The notes beneath the pieces are model-generated. The model did not search any database, was not told the origin of the DNA, and saw only the letters and a program-made list of their open reading frames with translations. From PALSA-1444 sp964291045 (GTDB lineage: Bacteria > Chlamydiota > Chlamydiia > Chlamydiales > Rhabdochlamydiaceae), in NCBI RefSeq assembly GCF_964291045.1, contig NZ_OZ197277.1, positions 124,001-188,000 of the forward strand: 64,000 nt of DNA, read 5' to 3'. The first letter of the stretch is position 1; every line of letters begins with the position of its first letter. Shown here one piece after another: positions 37,468-45,470 of the stretch. The position numbers and the translations under genes are program-made.

Positions 37468-38133
37468 ATGGACTCTTTCCAGATGATTAGGGACGCCCTT
37501 CCTTTACTTATGAAGGGATCTGTCATGACCCTTCAAATCGCTCTCCTTTCTTTTATCATGAGTCTTGTGATTGGGACTGTGTGCGGAATACTTACCTGCC
37601 GGCATTTAAAAATACGGGGGATTTCAGAATGCATTGAAGGAGTGACATTTGTCTTAAGAGCGATTCCTTTTTTTGTGCAGCTTCTTCTCATGTATTTTGT
37701 GATTCCTGATGTCCTGAAGATTGATATGACAGCGGTTACAGCATCGATTATCTCACTTGGACTGTGTTCTTCAGGGTATATGACCCAAATCATTAAATCA
37801 GGCCTTGATGCTGTTCCTGTATCGCAGTGGGAGTTGACATTTTCTTTAGGGTATACAACCTATCAAAGCCTCCGTTTTGGTATTTTTCCTCAAGCGTTTC
37901 TCTCTGTTCTTCCCAACCTTAATAATGAACTTGAGTCACTTCTTAAAAGTACAGCCATTGTCTCTTCGATCGGCGTGCTTGAGCTCACCCGTATGGGGAT
38001 GAACATCGTCTCAAGAGAGATGGAGCCTGTCCCGATTTACCTCACTGTAGCACTTTTTTATACGGTGATGTCTTTAATGATTAAATGTTTATCCCTATTT
38101 TTAGAAAGACGGTTTTTCTATGTTAAAAGTTAA
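37468..38133 (+). CDS. Polar amino-acid ABC transporter, permease
   Basis: HisM/GlnP-type inner-membrane subunit with five hydrophobic segments. The N-terminal MKGSVMTLQIALLSFIMSLV block is typical of the family, and the ATPase-contacting EAA region reads AVPVSQWELTFSLGYTTYQS. 221 residues, normal. Abuts the binding-protein gene and overlaps the ATPase gene by 14 bases, so the three are one operon. Confidence 0.92.
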   Translation: MDSFQMIRDALPLLMKGSVMTLQIALLSFIMSLVIGTVCGILTCRHLKIRGISECIEGVTFVLRAIPFFVQLLLMYFVIPDVLKIDMTAVTASIISLGLCSSGYMTQIIKSGLDAVPVSQWELTFSLGYTTYQSLRFGIFPQAFLSVLPNLNNELESLLKSTAIVSSIGVLELTRMGMNIVSREMEPVPIYLTVALFYTVMSLMIKCLSLFLERRFFYVKS

Positions 38134-38818
38134 AGAGCTATCTCTTTTTAAGAATAAAACCATACTCTCTCAGGTGTCCTTAGAGATTCCTTTAGGTCAG
38201 GTGACTTGTTTCTTAGGAAAAAGTGGGTCTGGAAAAACCTCTCTTTTAAGATGTTTAGCCCAGCTGGAAAAAAGCTATCAAGGAGAAGTGAGTTATGAGG
38301 GGAAAAAGATCTCAACTCTTTTATCTCGTGAAAGGGCGCATTTAATGGGATATGTCTCTCAATCGTACCCGCTTTTTCCGCACCTTTCTGTATTTGAAAA
38401 CTGTTTACAGCCGCTCACTTTACACTGTAAAGGTGTAAAAGAAGATCGTTATATCCAGATTCAAAAGGTGTGTGAGTCTTTAGGCGTGCACGCCTATCTT
38501 GATGCTATGCCGCATGAGCTCTCTGGAGGGCAAAGGCAACGCGTAGCCATTGCCCGGGCCCTTTTACTTGAGCCCTTATTTCTCTTACTCGATGAACCCA
38601 CATCTGCTTTAGATCCAGAAAATACCGATATTTTGATCCATATTTTAACAAGTTTTAAGAAAAAAGGAGGAAGTGTCTTGATCTCCACACAAGATATGGG
38701 ATTTGCTGCCCGGGTGATGGATCACGCTTTTTTCTTAAGCTTTGGAGAGCTCTCTCATGAATACATTCCGTCTAGAAAGGAAATGTGTCATGATGAACTG
38801 TGTGCCTTTTTTTTATAA
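38120..38818 (+). CDS. Polar amino-acid ABC transporter, ATPase
   Basis: GlnQ/HisP-type nucleotide-binding subunit. Walker A LGKSGSGKTSLLR, Q-loop YVSQSYPLFPHLS, signature LSGGQRQRVAIARALL, Walker B FLLLDEPTSALDP, and an altered H-loop: the switch His appears as STQDMGFA, with Gln/Asp in place of the usual T-H-D/E. 232 residues, a little short. The His change could slow ATP hydrolysis and is worth checking. Last gene of the operon. Confidence 0.92.
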   Translation: MLKVKELSLFKNKTILSQVSLEIPLGQVTCFLGKSGSGKTSLLRCLAQLEKSYQGEVSYEGKKISTLLSRERAHLMGYVSQSYPLFPHLSVFENCLQPLTLHCKGVKEDRYIQIQKVCESLGVHAYLDAMPHELSGGQRQRVAIARALLLEPLFLLLDEPTSALDPENTDILIHILTSFKKKGGSVLISTQDMGFAARVMDHAFFLSFGELSHEYIPSRKEMCHDELCAFFL

Positions 38819-38902
38819 AAAAATAGACTCTAACATATTTCTTGGATCAAAACGAAAAGAGGTCTCTTTTTTTTCTTCCATACGGTATGATATTTGGGCT
38901 AT

Positions 38903-39718
38903 ATGAAGTATCAACTTTTAGATAGCGGCTTTGAACAAAAGCTGGAACAGTTTGGCCCTTATGTGTTTTCAAGACCGTGCTCACAGGCCGTATGGGCCCC
39001 TTCTTTACCCAAAACAGAGTGGAAAAAAGCTCACGCCTCTTTTACAAGAGAGCCTTCTAACAGATGGACAGGAAAGTCCCTTCCCTCTCACTGGGTGATT
39101 GAGCATGAGTCAGTTAAATTTAAACTAGAGCCAACTGATTTTGGACATGTGGGGATGTTTCCAGAGCATGGAGAGCTGTGGAATTGGTTAAGGCCAAGGT
39201 TATCTTCTCAATCTAAAATGCTCAACCTTTTTGCCTATACGGGAGGCGCCACCTTTGCAGCAGCTCAGATGGGATCAAGTGTTTGCCATGTGGATGCTTC
39301 AAAAACAGCTGTCGCTTGGGCAAGAGAAAACTGCGCACTCAATCATTTAGAAAAAGCTCCTATTCGGTGGATTGTGGATGATGTAGTGAAGTTTTTAACC
39401 CGGGAAGTGAAAAGAAAGAGCCTTTATAACGGGATCATTTTAGATCCGCCCACTTTTGGAAGAGGAAACCGCGGAGAGATCTTTAAGATTGAAACGCATC
39501 TGGTAGAGATTTTAAAGCTGTGTAGTGAGCTCCTTGCAGATGGGCCCTCGTTTCTCATTCTCTCTTCTCACACTCCAGGATATACACCGCTTGTTTTACA
39601 CCATCTTTTACAGCAATGTATGGACAATAGAAACGGTGTGCTAGAAAAAGGGGAGCTCACCATTAAAGGTCCTTTAGATCTTCCTTCAGGCACATATGCG
39701 AGGTGGCAAGGTGAATAA
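38903..39718 (+). CDS. RlmI/RlmK-type SAM-dependent RNA methyltransferase
   Basis: Class I Rossmann methyltransferase. SAM site LNLFAYTGGATFAAAQMG, acidic ribose contact HVDASKTAVAWARENCALN, catalytic motif IILDPPTFGRGNRGE. It resembles the m5C 23S methyltransferase group but is short (271 residues) and lacks a PUA domain, so the target is uncertain. ATG 38903 follows GGGCTAT. Start of a run of three overlapping RNA-modification genes. Confidence 0.82.
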   Translation: MKYQLLDSGFEQKLEQFGPYVFSRPCSQAVWAPSLPKTEWKKAHASFTREPSNRWTGKSLPSHWVIEHESVKFKLEPTDFGHVGMFPEHGELWNWLRPRLSSQSKMLNLFAYTGGATFAAAQMGSSVCHVDASKTAVAWARENCALNHLEKAPIRWIVDDVVKFLTREVKRKSLYNGIILDPPTFGRGNRGEIFKIETHLVEILKLCSELLADGPSFLILSSHTPGYTPLVLHHLLQQCMDNRNGVLEKGELTIKGPLDLPSGTYARWQGE

Positions 39719-40508
39719 ACTCACAAGTTCTCAAAATATGAGAGTTAAAAACATTTTGCATTTAAGAGAAAAACGGGAAAGAGATAAAACCTCTCTTTTT
39801 CTCATTGAAGGGTATAGAGAGATTGAAAGAGCTGTTTCCTCAGGAGTTGTATTTGAGTCGTTTTATTACTGTCCTCCTTTTTTCTTAGGGAGTAATGAAG
39901 AGAAGCTAATCGATCAAATCAAGGCGCCTCTTTTTGAACTCTCAGAAGAGCTCTTTAAAAAGGTGTCTTATAGGGACCGCCCTGATGGTCTTTTAGGGGT
40001 GGCTTATCAGATGAAAACCACCTTACAAGATTTAAAGCAAAAAGAAAACGCTCTTTATGTGATTGCAGAGGCGATTGAAAAACCCGGGAACCTAGGAACC
40101 ATCTTAAGATCGTCTGATGCAGTAGGGGCTGACGGGGTGATTGTGTGTGATCGGTGTACAGATATTTATAACCCCAATGTTGTAAGAGCAAGTGTTGGAA
40201 CGCTTTTTACCCTGCCTGTAATTGAATCTTCAAGTCAAGAGGTGTTCGAGTGGCTCAAAAAAGAAAAGATTCAAACCGTTGCTACAACGCCGTTTGCTTC
40301 TTTAAACTACACAGACGCAAACCTCTTATCCTCTGTTGCCATTGTTGTGGGGACAGAGCAGCTTGGTCTTTCTGATTTTTGGCTCAATTCTGCTGATATC
40401 AGTGTCAGTATCCCGATGAAAGGGATTGCAGATTCTTTAAACGTCGCAACCGCTACAACCCTCCTTCTTTATGAAGTTCTTAGACAACGCCGCTATTCTA
40501 TTTTGTGA
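39711..40508 (+). CDS. TrmH/SpoU-type 2'-O RNA methyltransferase
   Basis: SPOUT enzyme with an N-terminal substrate-binding region (FLIEGYREIERAVSSGVVFE) and the knot motifs NLGTILRSSDAVGADGVIV, IVVGTEQLGLSDFWL and SIPMKGIADSLNVATATTLL. The GTG at 39711 is favoured over an ATG five codons earlier because AGGTGG sits at normal spacing before it. It overlaps the upstream gene by 8 bases and the downstream one by 38. Target is probably 23S rRNA, not certain. Confidence 0.88.
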   Translation: MNKLTSSQNMRVKNILHLREKRERDKTSLFLIEGYREIERAVSSGVVFESFYYCPPFFLGSNEEKLIDQIKAPLFELSEELFKKVSYRDRPDGLLGVAYQMKTTLQDLKQKENALYVIAEAIEKPGNLGTILRSSDAVGADGVIVCDRCTDIYNPNVVRASVGTLFTLPVIESSSQEVFEWLKKEKIQTVATTPFASLNYTDANLLSSVAIVVGTEQLGLSDFWLNSADISVSIPMKGIADSLNVATATTLLLYEVLRQRRYSIL

Positions 40509-41109
40509 TAATCACGTCCTAGTCGTGGATAAGCCAGCAGACATCGCTACGCAACCAGAACTCGTAGAGATGGCTAAGCTATGGGTAAAAAAAGAGTTTC
40601 ATAAACCTGGCAGTGTGTTTTTAGAGCCCATTCATAGGTTAGATAAACCCGTGGCTGGAGTGGTGATCTTTGCAAGAACCAGTAAAGCACTTTCCCGGCT
40701 GCAAGAAGAGATGCGAGGGCGCAATATCCAAAAGATTTACCATGCGTGGGTTGAAGGATCGCCTCCTTTAGAAAAAGGGGTGCTAAGGCATTTCTTAGAG
40801 CATAAAGAGTTTCATGCAGAGGTGTCTCCGCGCGGTAAAGAGTCGATTTTAACCTATGAAAAAGTAGAGAAAAAACCGGGTAAAACGCTTCTTAAAATTG
40901 AGCTTCAAACAGGAAGGTATCACCAAATACGGGCGCAAATGCAAGCGATTGGGTGTCCTATATTAGGGGATAAAAAGTATGGCAGTCAGGTTTCTTGGAG
41001 TAAAGGTATTGCTCTTTATGCCACATCTGTCTCTTTTACCCATCCTGTTACCAAAGAGCCTCTATATATTAAAAGCTTGCAAGGGCCTCTGCAATTTGAA
41101 CGGCATTAA
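40471..41109 (+). CDS. RluA-family pseudouridine synthase
   Basis: The catalytic motif IHRLDKPVAGVVIFARTSKA carries the essential Asp; most relatives have HRLDxxTSG. Also ILFCDNHVLVVDKPADI at the start, KIYHAWVEG, and LQTGRYHQIRAQMQAIGCPI near the end. At 212 residues it lacks an S4 domain, like RluA/TruC types. Its first 38 bases lie inside the SpoU-type gene. Its 3' end overlaps asd tail-to-tail by 41 bases. Substrate not known. Confidence 0.9.
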   Translation: MKFLDNAAILFCDNHVLVVDKPADIATQPELVEMAKLWVKKEFHKPGSVFLEPIHRLDKPVAGVVIFARTSKALSRLQEEMRGRNIQKIYHAWVEGSPPLEKGVLRHFLEHKEFHAEVSPRGKESILTYEKVEKKPGKTLLKIELQTGRYHQIRAQMQAIGCPILGDKKYGSQVSWSKGIALYATSVSFTHPVTKEPLYIKSLQGPLQFERH

Positions 41110-42064
41110 GCGCTGCTCCCTTAAGAAGTTGATCCCCTACTACCCATAAATCAAGAGCATTTTCTTGAGAGAGATCTTGACGGATTCTTCCTACAAAAAC
41201 AGCATCTTGTCCCGACGCATCAACAGGCATCGGAAAACGGTTTTCTTCCCAATTTTCTAAGACCGTTATACCAGGAGATGTGGCCAAGACTGTATACGCC
41301 TCTTCAGGAGATATGCCCCTAGTAAATTCTACATTGATAGAAAGAGAGTGAGCGCGCATCACAGGAACTCTTACACAGGTCACCCCCATTTTAAGATGAG
41401 GGAGTTGTAAAATTTTCCTGCTCTCTTCCATCACTTTTACCTCTTCTTCATTATATCTCGAAGCGGTCATAGGAGCGTTATGCGGGAAAAGATTAAATGC
41501 ATAAGGATGAGGAAACACGTTTGAAGAGAAGGGCGTTTGATTAAGAAAAGCTTTTGTCTCTTCTTTAAGATGCTGCATACCTTGATAGCCAGCCCCGCTT
41601 GCTGCTTGATAGGTGGACATCACAACTCGTTTTAAAGGAGCACTTTTGTGTAGGGGAAAAAGTGTCATAAGAGCCATTGTCGCTGTGCAATTTGGAGAGG
41701 CGATAATACCTTGGTGATGAGAGAGGGCATAAGAGTTAATTTCTGGAATCACTAAGGGCACTACAGGGTCCATACGAAATGCGGAGCTACTATCAATTAC
41801 TAAACATCCCTGACTCACCGCTTCTTTTGCAAACTGAAGAGAAACAGCACTTCCTGCTGCAAAAAAAGCTAGATCAATCCCTTGAAAGCAAGAAGAAGTG
41901 AGCGGTTCAATAGTGATCTCTTTTCCTAGGAAAGAGAAACTTTTCCCTACAGATTGAGAAGAGGCAAAACACTTAAGAGTATGAAAAGGAAACGCTCTTT
42001 TTTCTAAAACACTTAAAATGGCTTGTCCTACAGCACCTGTGGAGCCAACAATCGCAATGGTCAT
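41069..42064 (-). CDS. asd: Aspartate-semialdehyde dehydrogenase
   Basis: Second step of the aspartate pathway that leads to diaminopimelate in chlamydiae. NADP site IAIVGSTGAVGQAILSVLEK, catalytic Cys in IASPNCTATMALMTLFP, MSTYQAASGAGYQGMQHL, and the His in CVRVPVMRAHSLSINVEF. 331 residues, normal. It stands alone here without lysC or dapA. Tail-to-tail overlap with the pseudouridine synthase gene. Confidence 0.95.
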   Translation of the reverse strand: MTIAIVGSTGAVGQAILSVLEKRAFPFHTLKCFASSQSVGKSFSFLGKEITIEPLTSSCFQGIDLAFFAAGSAVSLQFAKEAVSQGCLVIDSSSAFRMDPVVPLVIPEINSYALSHHQGIIASPNCTATMALMTLFPLHKSAPLKRVVMSTYQAASGAGYQGMQHLKEETKAFLNQTPFSSNVFPHPYAFNLFPHNAPMTASRYNEEEVKVMEESRKILQLPHLKMGVTCVRVPVMRAHSLSINVEFTRGISPEEAYTVLATSPGITVLENWEENRFPMPVDASGQDAVFVGRIRQDLSQENALDLWVVGDQLLKGAALNAVQIAEALASF

Positions 42065-42324
42065 ATGAGTCCTTATAATGTAGTGATCAAGAGAGAAGGT
42101 TTTTAAGTTCTATAAGAAGAAGAGAGCTTAAAAATAGCCACTTGATAGAGCTTTTAAGAGTAAAAGTAGGGACCTTTTCTCTTAAAAGCCCTTTATTTTA
42201 ACGCCAATTTTGGATTAGTCAATAGATTTTTTCTCATCCATAAATCGTGAAAATTGATATGTATTTATAGTAAGATGAAAATTAAGCTGTCTATAACACC
42301 CCTATTTATGAGGTCATTATAAAA

Positions 42325-42921
42325 ATGATAAATTATTTTCAATTTATACAAAAAAGCCCATTGTTAGGATTTTCACAGGTGCAAAGCTTTTCAGAGAGGC
42401 TCTTTTTTTGTGCGATCACGGTTAACAAAGTGCGCTCTCTTTCAACCATCTCTCAACTGCAAACACCTTTAAAATCAGCAGAGTCTATTAAAGAGGCAGA
42501 AAATTTGATCAATCATCAATCTTATATTCTTAAAGCTAAAGAAGTGATCCGCATGTATCAACTCATGCACTCTGATAATATTGATCATTCTTTAAAAGAA
42601 AAGCTAAAACAACGATTTGATGAAAATGCCAAGAGATCAGATGCTAAATTTTATGCTGATCCTAAGCTTGATGCGTACATTGAAGCGCATCAAGGAAAAA
42701 TTGAGAATATTAAGGCTTTTAATATAAACAACCTTGCCAACCGAGCAAGATTAGGCAAATTAGATGCCAAAACTTCAGCACATATTTTTCAGATAATTGA
42801 AGATGAAATGGATGAACTCAATCGTCAAGTATTAGAAGAAAAGAAGACCGGTTTAACAGGATATGAAGGGTTATGGGATTTGGAGATACATACAGGGAAT
42901 GGAAAGTTCAGCTCATCTTAA
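42325..42921 (+). CDS. Hypothetical protein
   Basis: 198 residues, no recognised family. The N-terminal 35 residues contain a hydrophobic patch (LFFCAITV) but not a clean signal peptide. The rest is helical and charged. A strong Shine-Dalgarno is not evident (GAGG lies about 13 bases before the ATG), so the start may be further in. It lies between asd and lpxK, with about 260 and 310 non-coding bases on either side. Possibly lineage-specific. Confidence 0.55.
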   Translation: MINYFQFIQKSPLLGFSQVQSFSERLFFCAITVNKVRSLSTISQLQTPLKSAESIKEAENLINHQSYILKAKEVIRMYQLMHSDNIDHSLKEKLKQRFDENAKRSDAKFYADPKLDAYIEAHQGKIENIKAFNINNLANRARLGKLDAKTSAHIFQIIEDEMDELNRQVLEEKKTGLTGYEGLWDLEIHTGNGKFSSS

Positions 42922-43234
42922 GTAAATTGGATTGGGGGCTCCTTAAAATACCCCTCTTTTGAGAGTGAAGCTTGGTTATGAGCTTAAATTCTTTGATGGA
43001 TAGCAACACATTAGCTTCCTTTCTAAGAACTATGAAAAGGGGTAGAAAAAGAATTTCTCTTGAGTATCTGTTTTCAAAATCCTTAAAAATTTCCCTTCAA
43101 AACCTCTTTTTGATGAAGATAGAGAGGAATTAAAAGAAGCCATACGCTTAGAATGTAGGGGAACAAAAAATGTATTCCCGTACAAAAGATTGGGATCCAT
43201 GATCTCTATAGCGCATTTTAAGGTAAATGACTCA
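42922..43234. other. Intergenic region before lpxK with open in-frame extension
   Basis: From 43064 to lpxK no stop interrupts the lpxK frame, giving about 57 extra codons (including FDEDREELKEAIRLE and TKNVFPYKRLG), but no good start codon or ribosome site opens that frame before 43190. It may be the eroded 3' part of another gene. Nothing else was seen. Confidence 0.45.
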
Positions 43235-44254
43235 ATGGATTTAGAAGCGTACATGCAAAAGGTGATTTCTCAAAAGAGCGTCATGCGATTTTTCTTTTGG
43301 GTTTTAAGTCTCCTTTATAAAGCAATTATTTGGGTAAAAAATCAAGCTTACCGCTTCCATTTATTTCCTATTAAAAAAGTGTCTGCTGTTGTGATTAGCA
43401 TTGGTAATGTTACAGCAGGAGGAACGGGTAAAACACCGCTCACTAGCTATTTAGCAAGGGAGCTCTCTCAAAATTACACTGTTGCTATTTTATCTAGAGG
43501 ATATGGATCGTCTGCGGGAAGAAGCAAAAAGCCCCTCCGTGTAGTCTCATCGATGAGCGCTCAGGAAGTGGGGGATGAGCCTCTTCTACTCGCAAGACAG
43601 CACCCGGCTGTTGCAGTGTGGGTGGGAAAAGATCGCTATCAATCTGCCTTAAGAGCGATTCATGAAGGGGCAGAGATTTTACTTTTAGATGACGGATTTC
43701 AACATCAAAGGCTTCATAGAGATTTTAATGTTGTTGTTGTTTCTTCTCACCGCCCTTTTGATAATGAACATTTTTTACCAAGAGGCTATTTAAGAGATTT
43801 TCCTTCTCGGTTAAAAGAAGCTACTCTTATTGCGGTGATGGGTAAGCCTTTACTCCCTTTTTTAGAGGCTCCCTCTGTTGTCTTTAAACGGACTTCTCCT
43901 CTTTCTTTAGAAGGGAAAAAGGTAGGGGTTTTTTGTGCCATTGCAAATCCTAAGAGATTTGTGCAACAAGTCAAGTTAGTTCATGGCACGGTGTGCGCAG
44001 CCTTTTTTAAACCCGATCATGCTGCTTTTTCTTTTAGAGAACTTGCCGCTTTTTTTCAGCAGCACTCTCCTGATTTACTGGTGTGTACAGAGAAAGATCA
44101 TGTTAAGCTCTCTTTGGAACACGCCTCACTTCCCATTTGCGCTCTTCCTTTAATACTCCATATTCAAGAAGGTAGGGCAAGGTGGGAACAATTCATTCAT
44201 CAAATTCAACTCCAGGTTCATCATGTCAGAAGAATATCTTGTCGCTCTCCCTAA
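43235..44254 (+). CDS. lpxK: Tetraacyldisaccharide 4'-kinase LpxK
   Basis: Phosphorylates the lipid A precursor at the inner membrane. N-terminal hydrophobic anchor (MRFFFWVLSLLYKAIIW), P-loop GNVTAGGTGKTPLTSYLA, and the family hallmark LLLDDGFQHQRLHRDFNVVV. C-terminal VCTEKDHVKL is also typical. The ATG at 43235 has AAGGTAA upstream. Alternatives are 43199 and further in at the MRFFF Met. Overlaps the E2 gene by 32 bases. Confidence 0.93.
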   Translation: MDLEAYMQKVISQKSVMRFFFWVLSLLYKAIIWVKNQAYRFHLFPIKKVSAVVISIGNVTAGGTGKTPLTSYLARELSQNYTVAILSRGYGSSAGRSKKPLRVVSSMSAQEVGDEPLLLARQHPAVAVWVGKDRYQSALRAIHEGAEILLLDDGFQHQRLHRDFNVVVVSSHRPFDNEHFLPRGYLRDFPSRLKEATLIAVMGKPLLPFLEAPSVVFKRTSPLSLEGKKVGVFCAIANPKRFVQQVKLVHGTVCAAFFKPDHAAFSFRELAAFFQQHSPDLLVCTEKDHVKLSLEHASLPICALPLILHIQEGRARWEQFIHQIQLQVHHVRRISCRSP

Positions 44255-45407
44255 ACTCGGGGAAAGCATTGTCAGTGCTACGGTTGTTCAGTGGTTTAAA
44301 AAAGAAGGAGATACCGTCTATCTGGATGAACCTTTACTCGAAGTATCTACAGATAAGGTTAATAGTGAGATTCCCTCACCCACCTCAGGTATTTTAAGAA
44401 AAATCACCGCCTTTCCTGATCAAGAAGTGGAAGTGGGAGAGGAGCTAGGAATCATAGAGCCTTCTTCAGAAAAAGGAAAAGATCCTATAGAAGTAGTAGA
44501 AAAAAAGGTGATACAAGAGGTGATCACTCCCTCTTGTGCGATGAGAGAGAGCTACTCTCCTGCTCTTTTACGGATTGCAAGAGAAGAAAATATCTCTTTA
44601 GAAGAGCTAAGCTCTATCTCTGCAACAGGCCATCAGGGAAGACTCTCTAAAAGAGATTTAGAGCTTTATGTAGAACAAAAAAGATCTGCTATCAAAGCTC
44701 CTATGATCAAAGAGGTAGAAGGTGTTGAGCATCTCAAAATGACAGGGATGAGAAAAGCGATTGCAGATAACATGGTGCGCTCATTTTATGAAGCGCCTCA
44801 CGCCTCTTTAATCACAGAAGTTGATGTCACAGAAATCCTTACCTTTATTCAACAAGAAAAAGAAGCCTTTTTAAAAGAGCACGGCGTAAAACTCACCATG
44901 ACCTCTTTTGTTGCTAAAGCCATTGCTCAGGCGTTAACAGAATACCCTCTTTTAAACTCTTCTTTAGATCAAGATACCATCTTGATTAAAAGACAGATCA
45001 ACTTAGGGATTGCAGTTAGTGTGGACCAAGGCATTTTAGTTCCTGTTATTCCTCATGTTCCTCATTTAAAGTTTTCCGAACTTGCCAGATGTATCAGTGA
45101 TCTTTCTCAAAGAGCAAGACTGAATCAGCTACAACCAGCTGAGGTGAAAGAGGGGACGATTACGCTCACAAATTTTGGAATATCCGGAGTCTTGATGGGT
45201 ATTCCAATCATCAGATATCCAGAAGTTGCCATCATTGGGATGGGAGCTATTCATAAAAAAGTAGCTGTTCTTGATGATAATACCTTTGGGATTCGTTCTG
45301 TCATGCATGTCTCTTTAACCTTTGATCATAGAGTGATTGATGGAATGTATGGATGTGGATTTTTAAACCGGATGAAGTTTTATTTAGAGCAAAAGCCGTC
45401 TCTTTAA
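44223..45407 (+). CDS. 2-oxoacid dehydrogenase E2 (dihydrolipoamide acyltransferase)
   Basis: Residues 1-80: lipoyl domain with the lipoylated Lys in VSTDKVNSEIPSP. About 100-145: E1/E3-binding domain (YSPALLRIAREENISLEELS). 165-394: acyltransferase domain with catalytic TFDHRVIDGMYG. The single lipoyl domain and TDKVNSE fit branched-chain or 2-oxoglutarate E2s more than pyruvate. In C. trachomatis a similar E2 (CT400) lies beside kpsF, as here with icd between. Lipoylation would come from LplA/LipA in this window. Confidence 0.93.
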   Translation: MSEEYLVALPKLGESIVSATVVQWFKKEGDTVYLDEPLLEVSTDKVNSEIPSPTSGILRKITAFPDQEVEVGEELGIIEPSSEKGKDPIEVVEKKVIQEVITPSCAMRESYSPALLRIAREENISLEELSSISATGHQGRLSKRDLELYVEQKRSAIKAPMIKEVEGVEHLKMTGMRKAIADNMVRSFYEAPHASLITEVDVTEILTFIQQEKEAFLKEHGVKLTMTSFVAKAIAQALTEYPLLNSSLDQDTILIKRQINLGIAVSVDQGILVPVIPHVPHLKFSELARCISDLSQRARLNQLQPAEVKEGTITLTNFGISGVLMGIPIIRYPEVAIIGMGAIHKKVAVLDDNTFGIRSVMHVSLTFDHRVIDGMYGCGFLNRMKFYLEQKPSL

Positions 45408-45433
45408 TCCAAGACAAAGCTATGAAGCAAAGG

Positions 45434-45470
45434 GGATAAGAGTTTAAAAGAAAACTCTTATCCTTTTTTT
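45434..45470 (+). terminator. Rho-independent terminator after E2
   Basis: GGATAAGAGTTT (45434-45445) pairs exactly with AAACTCTTATCC (45452-45463), then a run of eight Ts overlapping the icd stop region. On the icd strand the stem is not followed by a good T-run. Confidence 0.9.
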
